A stretch of 64,000 nt of DNA, taken from Stereum hirsutum FP-91666 SS1. Taxonomy: Eukaryota; Basidiomycota; Agaricomycetes; Russulales; Stereaceae. The notes under the pieces are model-generated. The model worked only from the letters and a program-made list of their open reading frames with translations. It searched no databases and had not been told where the DNA came from. The stretch is taken from positions 2,427,939 through 2,491,938 of the forward strand of contig NW_006763131.1 of the NCBI RefSeq assembly GCF_000264905.1, in the 5' to 3' direction. Below are positions 37,801-48,445 of the stretch, one piece after another. A program made the translations under genes and the position numbers. How positions within the stretch are numbered: the stretch's first letter is position 1; the number at the start of each line of letters is the position of its first letter.

Positions 37801-38504
37801 TATCCACTCCGGTATCACGCACAGAACCGCTTCCGAATGTCGCACCACAACAACCACCTCAGACACCCGTCTCAACAGCTAGGTTCGCCGAGTCTGGAAC
37901 GACAACCACACCCACAGGCGCTTCTACCTCGGCGTTCCAACCACAGAGCCCAGAGACCGATTTCACACCCAAGCTACCACCAAGACCGGCAAACAGCATC
38001 CATCCGTCCTCGAGGAATATGAACAGCGGCAATACTAATTCGGGAGGTTCGACAGGGGTCAAGTTCCCAGCTCAAGTGAAAAGATTGCCTCCATCCTCGA
38101 CGTTGCAGCAGCAGCAAGAATCGGTCATGGCTGGAAGGCAGACACCGCCTAGCCCAACGAAGGCGTCCCTGGAGCGTGCGGCATTAGCGAGACAACTTTC
38201 GGAGGTAGAAGAGGCGGCGGAAGTCGATAGTAATGGAGCGGACCATGAACATACTGGCGCTAACACCATCGGTACAAGCTCCCGACGACAGAGTACTGAT
38301 TTTCGAGGGAGTTCTGGGTCTAATACAGAGAAGAAGCCGCTGGGCACACAAGCACGAGCGCCAACTTTCACGCAATCGGTAGTCAATGCGTTAGCGGACT
38401 CGTCATCCCCGATATCGCCCATCTCGGTCTACACGAGCGCGCCACACACGCCCAATGAGGGTACTACGGGGCATGAACACAATCCGTTCGATGATCGGTC
38501 TTGA
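34868..38504 (+). CDS. F-BAR and RhoGAP domain protein (Rgd1-like)
   Basis: A membrane-curvature-binding GTPase-activating protein for Rho-type GTPases, expected at sites of polarised growth. The F-BAR domain spans exons from about 34950 to 36600: IPIFDANLRVLQNSYISFF, SLNKLYRKAQAIDAYLDDQ, LVEGVLAPLVNLKEVQDRTR, HVDYADQTLPKLKRTYLRKC, then DQEYRKAVHWLETLR. The RhoGAP domain runs about 36670-37560: FGVSLTDYATARGLPEGDIP, KAEGIYRVSGR with the arginine finger (36795-36797), SALLG/LYLRQLPEPLFRFSLQ, and NKMDAKNLAIAFGGVIFG. A long disordered Pro/Ser/Thr tail ends NPFDDRS. The ATG at 34868 has a strong context (CCGCCATGG); in-frame ATGs at 34799 and 34730 would add an N-terminal extension. At least twelve introns. 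Confidence 0.9.
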
Positions 38505-39172
38505 AGTTTCATCTGCGCGTTTCGACATTATATCTCACGATTTTCTGATGACCAACGTTTGGAATGCATGGTCCTTCGCTACGCTACGCCACGCCATCTG
38601 TAGACTGTTGTTTTTTTGTTTTGTTTCCATACCCATCCGTTATCCGTCATCGTTCATAATTGTCAAGTTGTTCATCTCCCATGCATTTCCCCTCATATCT
38701 CGGGTGGACCTCTCCGTTCTTGTCGTCTTCTTTATCTTATATATCCCATCGTCCAGGAGGATCATCTTCATTGTTCGGATTCGGATCACACGATGTCAAT
38801 ATATCCATAACCATTTCCCCTATGTAACAGATTACTTCAGACTTCAGGTTTGGGCTGTCTACGAGATCACCTCATCGAGCGCCAGGACTAAAACAAACAA
38901 AGCCAAACATGGTGGCGTAGACACAACAATTTCCTCCGTTGCACTGGGCGCCGATTACTCCAACATCAGTCTCTTACGCCACCTCGGTCTTTTGCAACGC
39001 TCACTATGGTTTTCGTAGCGCAGCTGGAATTCATCAAGCAAAATTGGCAAGGCGACAGAGACAGCAGAGCTCCCAGTAGCATCGCATGGCTGCAATCGCT
39101 GATCGAAACCAGTTGTCAGTGAGTAGTGTTCTGCACGGGTCTGTCAAGGGGTACACCCTTGGTGGTAGTAGA
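38505..39172. other. 3' region of the RhoGAP gene, no further gene
   Basis: T-rich sequence typical of a fungal 3' untranslated region in its first part; a long open frame (38455-39018) overlaps the RhoGAP stop in another frame and has no protein-like features. Confidence 0.4.
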
Positions 39173-40294
39173 GCACGGTGCATCAGCAAAACGGCAAACG
39201 CCCTGAGAGCCCTGAGAGCCCTGAAACCGGGCCGCTCAGGCTCGCCAGTGTTCCCAGGGTCTCAGAGCCACAACAGGCCCACCAGGGTGAGCGCGTCGGA
39301 CGCGCCAGCGCTACCAGGGCCTCAGAGTCTCAGAGCGCACGCCGACTGCAGCTTAGCACGCTGGACAGCGCTCAACAAATGCTGATTGAGACTACTGATA
39401 TATACAGTCCAACAAAATGTACGGATTGGTATAGTACATGATATCTGTGCGGTACGACAAGCAGGACGAGTGACGACGGTATTGAAGAGTTCTGGAAGTA
39501 TACGTTCGAAAGGGAAAGGTGTTGGATGGAAGTAATGGTGAAGACCCTCGTACCGACAAAGAAACATGCCATGGCTGAAGGGTATAGATAAGTATCGACG
39601 TCGGACGAGACATGTACGATTGCGATGTGTTGGGAGTAGGCTCGTAAGTTAGGTACTCGCGCCAGCCGTCACCGTCCCCCCGTGTTCAGAGACGGTCACC
39701 AGTCTACTCGTAAGTCAGTGATCTGCCCAAACACCTCTCCCTTGGAGCACACTAACCTGTCAAGATTTGTTGCAATACCTGCAATGCGCACTGCTCCCAA
39801 AAATATACGCAGATGATAACACACACCGCTATGTCATTTTTGAAGGCCGTTCCTTTCTTCCCTTCTATGATTCGCGGCATCTCCGAGTCAACCTTCAACT
39901 CGTACTCAGGCATAAGCAGCTCGAACTCCGCGTTGGACCAAAGGGGCTGAGATTTACCGACAAATTCGTCGATGAAGTAGGAGAGTAGGGAGACCACATT
40001 GTGTACGAAGGTGTAGTCGTCGCTTGAGTTGGTCAGACGACGACGAAAGAGACATAATGCAGATACATAGGATCCAGCAGAGAAGTGTATCTGTACAGAA
40101 AAGACAGTAAGCATAAGACAGCACTCGAGTGGCTGTAGGTAGGTGTTGTGGTGCGAGCTGGCCCTGGCATCCTGGCGCACTGGCGCACTGGCGGAAACGG
40201 CGCCCTGGCGCGGGTGGCTTCCAGGGCTCTCAGGGCTCTCAGGGCGTTTGACGTTTTGCTGATGTGTGCGGGTCTGACGTTTCCAACACCGTGC
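39173..40294. repeat. Possible inverted-repeat element, about 1.1 kb
   Basis: Two 43-bp segments face each other: 39181-39223 and the reverse complement of 40222-40264, matching at 42 of 43 positions. Each contains tandem GAGAGCCCT units. The 8-mer GCACGGTG lies just outside both arms (39173-39180; as CACCGTGC at 40287-40294), directly adjacent on the left but 22 bp further out on the right. GC-rich CCAGG-type sequence continues inward on both sides. This may be a degenerate TIR element or two copies of one short repeat in opposite orientation. No target duplication was found. Confidence 0.55.
39752..40180 (-). other. Open frame inside the inverted-repeat element
   Basis: A 142-codon minus-strand frame with a fairly protein-like stretch (SLLSYFIDEFVGKSQPLWSN, FELLMPEYELKVDSEMPRII). 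A good splice acceptor (TTTTCTGTACAG) lies within it near 40090. I do not recognise a family. It could be a fragment of a captured or decayed gene, or chance. Confidence 0.25.
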
Positions 40295-40549
40295 AATACC
40301 GCGACACCCGCGGTTCCGAGTCTCACGACGGGTTTGAGCACCGGTAATGAGAGTTCCAAGCTTGGCTCAAGAGAGATATTGGGCTTTTCTGATCTCAGAT
40401 TGAATCAGAACCACCTCCGAGTCTTATCTGCCCTTAGTATATTTTGTGCTCGTTTTTAAGTGTCAGAGCTATGCTCGCACACCGTCATCTATTCGGAATC
40501 GCCGGTGTGGCAGCTGGCTCACTCTCACCATTCAACATCGTAGGCAATA

Positions 40550-40695
40550 ACCCGCGGTAGGGGCACCGCGATGGTAAGAGGTGAACCCGTCGCACACCGC
40601 GGGTCACCCGTACCCGTCACTACCCGCACGGGTGCACGGTGCTCGGCGGGTGTGGGTGTGGGTCCTGGGATCATCTCTGGCACCCGCGGTTGGAC
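40550..40695. repeat. GC-rich CCCGCGGGT-type repeat patch
   Basis: Dense degenerate units of CACCCGCGG, CCGCGGGT, ACCCGT and GGGTGTGGGTGTGGGT in both orientations. Such patches are common at subterminal regions of fungal DNA transposons (family knowledge). No element boundary is visible here. Confidence 0.45.
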
Positions 40696-41255
40696 CCCTT
40701 AGTTGTCACGATCTCTGTAGGCCGCTACAAATAATCTCTAGCACAATGATATCAGGCAAGTCAAGCCACACGGTGTCAATTCAACCTATGGCGGTTCTGT
40801 TGAGTTGATGGTTTATTTTCCAATGTTCCTCTCGTTGTACTGTCCTGCTCAACACTATCCCCTCCGCGCATGCTGCATACTATGCAATGCAGGAGTTCAT
40901 TAATTACTCGCCTCACCCGAGATATAGTCGAGCGAACGCACTGTGCGTCGAAGTTCGCAGGCGGAGCAAAGATAAATCTCCAGCCGCGCTTTGTGGAGGA
41001 ACTCAGGCTGGAAGTCGTTATAGAGATGCGATCTACCAAGTGAGCGTCAATCGAACAAGACCCATAGACCTTGTTCCTAAATCGCCGACTCCGCTCTCAA
41101 TGATTATTCCCTAACGACGAAGATCGACGTATCCCTCGGTGGAGCAACCAGATGCGCTTGAACATCCGGACAACTTTAAAACAGCCTGAGGCTGATGCAA
41201 CCTCTCAAATCTTCCAGCTTCCAGCTCCCAGTCCCTCTTCTCACCCTCTCTCATT

Positions 41256-43219
41256 ATGTCAATCTCAGCAGAAATATTGCATGAGATAGTCCTCGCAGAC
41301 AAACTGTGGTATGTTTGCCCTTTCATCCCCCGGGATTAAGTTCTAACGTCACGCAGGATCATCTCAAACTACACTATTTTTTCTTCGATAGGTGAGCTAT
41401 GGATGCTGTTTTAGCCCATTCATCGAACTAAACGGTTGCTTCTACCCCAGCCTTATGGATGATTGACCTGCTTCAAACTTTACCAATGGAAATCAGCATT
41501 GTCTGGTCAAGGAAACCCTCCGGCACTGCGGTTATATTCCTTCTGAACAGATACATGTTCGGAATATATCTCATCTTGAACGCGGTGTTTGTTATTCCCG
41601 GCTCTGTCTCAGATGAAAGGTAGTTTAGGCCATGTTTACCGCGGCAAATTGATCTATCACTGTTGCTGATTTCGCTTCTCTAGCTGCAGTACACTTGACT
41701 TTATTGGCAGCTCTTTGAAGGCAATTACACTGTTCACTACGAACCGTCAGTCAAATCTACGCCTCGTTGTTTCTTCTGATAATCCAAGATCTAAAGTAAT
41801 GTTGCAGTGCTAATCACGCTCAGGGTCTATGCTATAACCTTACGAAACAAGTCCTTTCTCTGCGCAGCCTTAGTGCTCGTGCTGGTCAGGGCCGGCGTTG
41901 ATCTCTGGGCACGTAGACCCTACCATTCCCTGGGTTATTGATGGTCAGCTCACTCAGTTCTATCATCACAGACTATCACCGCTGTCGCCGGTCGCTCTAC
42001 CACCGGAACTCAATTTGGCGCATTCTCAATGTGTGGAGAAATCCTCTTGTCTAAACAACACATTGTTCGGTAAATTCTGCAATAGTTATTAATTACCCAT
42101 TGTATATTGGCAGCTCTGACGTCCGATACAGATGTAGGCTGTCTTGTCATAATATTGCGCGACCTAAACTCACCCGTGTATGCGTATCTGGCCCTGGATA
42201 GCTTCTGTCGCTGTCGTTGCCATATCTCTGGTCCTCGATACGCTTGTCTTTGCAATCACCCTCATCAAAACATATCGACACTTCCTAGAGATGCGACGAC
42301 ACAATCAGAGTAGCCTCACTGGTCTTTTGCTACGCGATGGTGAGCTGCTCTCTATCTAGCTCGGCCTAAGTCACAGTACTTAAATTCGCTGCCTCCCAGG
42401 AACGCTTTACTTTTTGTAAGTCGCATCAGAAAGCCGTGCCCTTCTCTTACGTGACGACTGAAACATTTTTTGAATACCCTGCAGTGTGGTCTTCACGATC
42501 GCAGCTGCAAACTTTGCATTGGGACTTGTACGTGCCTTCTGCCAGCCAATCTATTGTATCTTTTTTCCTACTTATCATTCCACTAATGTAGACTTCGGTG
42601 TTGAACGTATGTGCTGTTATTCCTTCATGTCCTGCTGATTATAAAGAGTGCCTGTTTGTTTCAACGTAGGTTTCCGAAACTCAAACACTGCTGTCAGAAC
42701 TTCTACAATCGTATCTTGCTGTGTATGTCTACATAACATACTGTTTGAGTACGCCGTTGCCTCGTGAGCTAAAGTATTTAAACATTCTACCAGAGCTCCG
42801 AACCTTCTCATTAATAGGCTCTACCTAAACCTTCGAGCGATGAGTCGCCAAAATGACACCGTAACATACAAATACAATGGCATGCCCGAACCGGCCTTCG
42901 CCCAAAATCGATTCTTAGGCAACATTGGCGCACCGCTCGATCCTGATTGGTGGAACACCCAGTTTGATGATGATGAGGGCGATGATGACGAGCTGACCGA
43001 TCAGAACGGCTCAGTAACACCAACGGTAAATAACGGGGTCACCACTCTTGTCCCAGTTGTGAGCAGCATCGAGAGATTGTTACAGCCTCAGAGGACTGCT
43101 AACATTGGTCACAGGTTTATGAGGGAGAAGGCCACGGCGACATCGAGATGATACCCATCCACAGAGAGTCTCAAATACCTATCGTAGGCCCACCGCGTTC
43201 CATCAACGTCGTGGCCTGA
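41256..43219 (+). CDS. DUF6533-like seven-helix-type membrane protein, possibly broken
   Basis: A multi-pass membrane protein of a family expanded in Agaricomycetes; function unknown. The ATG at 41256 gives MSISAEILHEIVLADKLW. In-frame splices follow to IISNYTIFSSI, then ALWMIDLLQTLPMEISIVWS and RKPSGTAVIFLLNRYMFGIY, which matches the DUF6533 N-terminal signature, then LITLRVYAITLRNKSF. After an unclear middle the pattern resumes: IASVAVVAISLVLDTLVFAI and TLIKTYRHFLEMRRHNQSS, then GTLYFLVVFTIAAANFALGL. A polar tail follows (LYLNLRAMSRQND ... QFDDDEGDDDELTD) and ends PPRSINVVA. The exons at about 41900-42200 do not join cleanly: a frame with GCLVIILRDLNSPVYAY is one base out of phase with IASVAVV. 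Either there is a 68-nt intron (42134-42201) or a frameshift. Confidence 0.6.
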
Positions 43220-44008
43220 GTGCTCGTATGTAAATTTCTTCCAGTCTCTCTACGCAGACCTCTCAACTGACCGCTAAACAGTGACTTCACTCCCTCAGCA
43301 GCGTGATCACCGAAAGCGTCCCTTCCGCTGCACCGACTCCACTGTGTCGGCACAGATACGCATTTGAATCCAATGACCCATCAGTTCCATATCTTGTTTT
43401 TTTCTTGGGCGTACTTTCCTACTTTTATCACGACTGAACTATATTTCTTGGATTGCGCGTTTATCTTGATACTGTATTTGCGTACGATTTCGGTATTTGG
43501 AAACCGGACATATCGCCGTTCCGTCAACGTCGTGGCCAGTGAACACTCGTGCGTAAATTTATCCGGCCAAAGGACCATACACTACTCCCCCGCAATTATA
43601 TCTTGACATCTACTTCATAAGCTCGGAGGACGGGCAATGGTGTCGAACTCTTGTCTGTTACTAGCTGAATGCACATACCGTATCAAACTGTACATCTACC
43701 TAGTGTATTTTGCCTTCACGCTGTCCATATCAACATCCCGCCAGAACTATTCTCTGCCATTCAGTTGTTCTACCCTAAGTGCAGTCGCCAGTCCGACGGA
43801 ATCGTGTAAAGACGACAATGTGTATATCGTACAGAAAGCATTGCAAGGATAGCAGGGACTCTACGGTGATGAGGTCGAGTAGATGATGGTGTGAAGATGA
43901 CTTAGATGATATATACATTGGCAAGAAAGGCTCAATAGTGAGTAGTTAAACAAACGGAAAGCGTACGAGATAAGGTTTGAATCAGAAAACACAATACCAT
44001 ATACAGTC
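43220..44008. other. Intergenic with a duplicated exon end
   Basis: 789 bp between the 3' ends of two convergent genes. It carries a near-copy (43517-43537 and beyond) of the last coding bases of the DUF6533-like gene (43196-43216). No gene was recognised. Confidence 0.5.
43517..43560 (+). repeat. Second copy of the DUF6533-like gene's 3' end
   Basis: CGTTCCGTCAACGTCGTGGC here matches 43196-43215 with one change, and the similarity goes on in CTCGTGCGTAAATTT against CTCGTATGTAAATTT. The two copies are 321 bp apart in direct orientation. Confidence 0.6.
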
Positions 44009-46958
44009 CTAATAGTTCATAACAGCGTCCTCCATTTCATTGCCCGAGTAGTTTGCGTAGTACTCTGCCTCTTCCTCCATGAGCTGCTGCCATTCTAGGA
44101 CTCTGTCGTGAGCCATGACCCTATATGGACGACATCGGAAGATTAGCTCAACGAGAAGTGGACTTGGAGGGAGTCTGGAAGTGTCCTCCGGGGAGAAGTA
44201 ACTTACTTGGAAGGATCAAAGTTTAGCACTTGGAGCGTTTCTAAGCTAGTCGCTCGCTGGCCATTCGATAGAAGCGTGATAAGGTACAAAGGTCAGAGTA
44301 CAGGTCAGAACGATGCACATAGAGCCCTAGAAGGAGAACGGCGACTAACCGATAGCGCGACGTATGCTAATGCAGGGCGATTGTGATAATGAGTACCTGG
44401 TGCAAAAGTAGAGGATTACAGGTTACTCACCTTGTCCTTTCTCGAAAGTACGTCTCAGATCCACTTTGACCCGTTCCAACGTCTGGCCCTGCGACTTGTG
44501 CACGCTCAACGCCCATGCCAAAATGAGCGGTACCTAAAAGGGTGCCGACCACCAAGACAAGTTGAGGGTGATTATGTCAGTTTAGTATACGTGCAAAATA
44601 ACAACGCCGAACTGATACGGATGAGATGACTTTACCTGGAGCCTCCCAGCCTCCGTACCCCCAATCACATTATTCACTGTAAACTCCGCCGGGATACACA
44701 GACACTGTAGTCCGTTCGTGAATCGAACCACGGGCCACAGGGCGGAGCTCTGTTTGATGACCTTGGGCACTTCCTTCTGTGACCCGTGCTCGTCTTCGCC
44801 GGAGAGGATGGCTTGATGGGTCGACATGCCTTCGTTGTACGATTTGAAGTCAATGACCTTGCCGACCGAGCCATTGACGAGAACACCTTGACGCATGTTC
44901 TATTGGAGAGTATGTGAAGAGTTAGGAAAGGGGAAAGGTTATGGGGTGAGGGTAAAACAAATACGGACCTTTATGAGCATTACCTGGACCACCGAGGGAA
45001 AAAGAAGTTAAGATTTTTGTGGCAAGGCAATCAGATAGAGACGACTATATACCTGTGCTCCAACCTGTTATCATCCTCCAGGGTCAGTAAATAACATAAC
45101 ATTCGACCAGACGTCTTATACTGACCTTCAATTCGATGACCTTCGGCGCCATGATTCTATCCAACAGTTTTCTCATCTTTTCCATGGAGATCATCTTTTC
45201 ATCCGCATCATATCCCGGCCAATCTTCAGAGTTATATGTATAGACGGGTGCATCGATCTGCGCCAGTCGACTTGAGTTCGCGAGGTATACCTCGTTTCGT
45301 GTCGGATATCTGTATCGGTCAAAGCAGTCATAAGTAACCATAAGTAGGCGTGAGTTTAGGCGAGAGAGGTAGACGTACAATTCGGTGGGTTCGATTCCGT
45401 CGTCGTATGTTACTGTGCGGGATAGAGCGTAGAAGCGTGCAGAAGCTGCAGGAGTCATGTTGCCGTAGCGCATCATATTGAGCATATCAACGAACTCTGC
45501 ATTCAGTGCATGATCAATATCGGGAGTATAAAATGGTCAAGTCTTGAGTAAGAGGATGAGGCAGCTTACCTTGGTCTCGCTGTCGGAATACGCGAGTGAG
45601 CGTAACGGGCTCGCCTACACATCTCCGCCATGCCTCCGAGTCGAAACAGAAGACGGTCGGGATGACGACTTTGTCACGTCGATCTGGTACTGGTGGAAGT
45701 TGGAAAAAGTCGCCGCTCATGACCAGCTAAATTTGTGTCAGATGATTGTATATTATGTCCTTATAAAGGTAAACATACTTGAATTCCACCGAATGGGCGG
45801 TGGCCATTGTCAAGTCGAAGATATCGCGCGATAAAATCCTACTCACTCAAATTCAGCATGGACTGTTGTGTTGACGCGATGAGATAGATTGGCCTACCAG
45901 CTTATCGAACAAACGACCATCGATCATGGAAACTGTGTCACCCGAATCTATCAGCCTGACATACTCAACGTCCGGAAAAGATGAAGAATAAGACACTAAC
46001 TTTCGTCGATGATGAGGGTCTTGACTTTCCTCCACCTCCGCCTCACATTCTCCATACTCTTATTCGCCGCGATCATCCCCGCCAGCTTCTTCTCCTCCAT
46101 GTCTCCTAGTCCTATTCCTGCCCACGAATGAAGTGTGCAGCCGCCGATGTTGACCGAGGCAATGCCCGTGGATGCGGTAATGCCGAGGTCGCTTGCTGGA
46201 CGATGCTTGAAGAGGTCAATGATCGCCCGAAGGAGGACGGACTTTCCGGTTCCTGTTCGGGTGAGAGAGATGTATTCAATGTGGCGTGCGAGACTTAGAG
46301 AGAAGGGGCGAGAAGGCAATCTGGTTCACTCACCTGCTGAACCTGTAAAGAAGACATTCCGACCGGATTTGACCTGTTGTAGAATGCTTTTCTGCTCATC
46401 AGAAAGTTGAATCTGAGGATACGGCCCCCTGGGCTGACTTCGTGGTCGGGAGGAGCTCGGTTCGTCAATGGGATCCAGAGCTGACGAGTCCGCCGACGCT
46501 TCGCGGCTCGACCTTGAAGACCTTGAAGGTTGAGAGAGACGAGAAGGGCCTGCGCTTAGTGAGGTCTGAGATGACGATGCAGCTGCAGCTGATAAAGTTG
46601 GAAAACGAGTCGATTAGTTATGGTTCATGTTGCAGACGAGTGAGCTGGCACCTTGTAGTGCGGGGCCGAGCCATTTCTCTGCTTCAGCCCGAGAAGTAAA
46701 GCTTTTGTGGATAGCACCGGGCCACCTTGATACCTACGATGTTCAAGAATATGAATACCCCGCACGACACAGGGCTCTGACCCGGACTCAATCTTACATT
46801 GTCTTTACACTGGGGATTGGAAAACATGGTTCCAATTCAGATATATAACACCTTAATCGGGATGAGAAGGTTCGCACCTCCTGCCAAGATTCATATATCC
46901 TTGGGCCCTCCTGGCCGACCTTGACAGCGTAGTATTTTTGCTTCGGTGCTTTCGGCAT
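44009..46958 (-). CDS. PIF1-family DNA helicase with N-terminal RNase H1-type hybrid-binding domain
   Basis: A 5'-3' superfamily 1B helicase, which in known members unwinds G-quadruplexes, R-loops and forked DNA in nucleus or mitochondria. Exon 1 (46878-46958) and exon 2 (46652-46733) join to [20 protein letters not shown] / [22 protein letters not shown]. This is a complete Cauli_VI/RNase H1 N-terminal domain that in RNase H1 binds RNA-DNA hybrids. A Ser/Arg-rich linker follows, then the helicase: [31 protein letters not shown] (Walker A), [27 protein letters not shown] (motif II), [12 protein letters not shown] (III), VFRQRDQ with LNMMRYG (PIF1 signature region), [16 protein letters not shown] (V) and [19 protein letters not shown] (VI). 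The C-terminus is acidic, ending MEDAVMNY. More than ten introns. All helicase motifs are intact. Confidence 0.9.
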
Positions 46959-47354
46959 ATAGTGTCCTGTTCTGATAGTAGACTTCAAGATAGTTTGCGT
47001 GTACTGAAGTGGTAATCGTGAGCCAGCTGGAGCTAGTAGGTATATCATCGAGGAGAAATAATCACTGAACGGAATCCTCGTCGGTAATGAGAACGCGTCG
47101 CGCTGCGCGTCGTGGTTAAATGAGATGTTCAAATTCGTCGCTGTCGCGTCGAACAATATCGTGGCGCGCCCGTTCTTTGGCGCTCACGTCACGCCGACAA
47201 TCTGGCTCCCCCAGCCGCCAGATGCCACGAGATCTCCATGCAGCTTGCCCCTGTCCAGCGTTGTCTTTGTCCGCGCAGTACGTGCACCCACCAACGGTGG
47301 CGTACATAGTTGCATCTACACGTCCTTTGACTGTTTCTCTTCCCAGTCGCACTG
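46959..47354. promoter_or_regulatory. Shared divergent promoter region, PIF1 helicase / 3'-5' exonuclease
   Basis: 396 bp separate the two divergent ATGs (46956-46958 minus, 47355-47357 plus). No specific site was recognised. Co-regulation of the two genes is an inference from the layout. Confidence 0.45.
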
Positions 47355-48445
47355 ATGACAACCGGGAAGGATGCTCAAGGTACAAAATCCATGGCAATAC
47401 CAAAGCCAGACCTCCCCCTTTTCCATTGGTCTTCTTTCTTTCCCAACGCACAGGTCGTCTATATCACCTCCGTCGAGGTTGCCAACGCCGAATTTCTACG
47501 CCTCTGGACCGTCCATCCATACTCAGTCGTAGGCTTTGACCTCGAATGGAAACCCAAATTTCACAAGCAGGGGAGGGACAACCCAGTCGCACTGGTGCAG
47601 ATTGGATTTGAAGACACGATACTTCTTGTACAGGTTAGTGCGATGCCAGGTAGCTAAGTGTTGCTTGCTACACTCGCTTCCACCGTCGTTATATCATCAT
47701 TTCCTCTACGTCCTCCTGTACTATGCTCTCGAGGATAATTCATCTCGCCACTCCATCTAGTTTTCCCTCGCTGCCTGCTGGACTTCCTCGCGTCGCCTCA
47801 TGTTTACAAAGTAGGAGTCAACATACAAAGTGAGCACCTGTGATTTATTGTGACTCTGTCTGTAACGAAACTTGTCATTAGATGACTGCAAAAAGCTCTT
47901 CAAGGACTATGGAGTCTCAGTCTGTGGTTGTGTTGATTTGTCGCTCCTTGCACGGTCCTGCGATCCCCAGTGGAAAGGACCCTACAGTAACGATATAGGC
48001 TTGTCACGCTTAACGTCGACATACCTCGGTCTTCGTCTAAGCAAAGGACCAGTGCGGACGAGCAACTGGGAAAGCGAGCTCACACCATTACAAGTGGATT
48101 GTGAGCGCTCTCCTTTGTCCACTCCGACATCTACAAGGGGCTTTCGCTCAATTATACACTGCTTTTCTTGACCACATAGATGCCGCCAATGATTGCACTT
48201 CGGCTCTCGTTGTCTACTACAAGCTCATGGCCAGATTGATCGTCATGGACCCCACACCGGATGCGGAATGCTTCATGTTCGACGTGATAGGAGGTGCTTT
48301 GCGTGTCACGGGCGATCCGGTCGGCAGACTTTGGTTTCCGTACAACCCCCAATACGATCCGGGCCCTCCACCGATACGAAAGATAGACTCGACAGCGGAG
48401 AAGGATTCGGAGATGGAGAAAGACGGTAGTGGCGAATCGGCGTGA
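47355..48445 (+). CDS. 3'-5' exonuclease, DEDDy type (WRN/RNase D-like)
   Basis: A single-domain nuclease that should remove nucleotides from 3' ends of DNA or RNA. The ATG at 47355 gives MTTGKDAQGTKSMAIPKPDL. Motif I is VVGFDLEWKP (Asp, Glu). Motif II is VYKVGVNIQNDCKKLFKDYG, with the N-D pair rebuilt across an intron. Motif III is DYAANDCTSALVVYYKL, rebuilt across another; it contains YxxxD, so the DEDDy subtype. The intron near 47640-47760 fits best with donor GTGCGA and acceptor CATCTAG, giving VQVIFPRCLLDFLASPHVYK. The C-terminal tail is polar and acidic (DSTAEKDSEMEKDGSGESA). There is no helicase or HRDC domain, so it resembles stand-alone WRN-exonuclease homologues. It is head-to-head with the PIF1 helicase. 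Confidence 0.9.

Noticed and set aside
38455..39018. 187-codon open frame on the plus strand
   Set aside because: It overlaps the RhoGAP stop in another frame, and its hydrophobic residues come from T-rich untranslated sequence.
45380..45410. GGGTTCGATTCC, resembling a Pol III B box
   Set aside because: It lies inside a PIF1 helicase exon (GIEPTELY) and no cloverleaf can be drawn.
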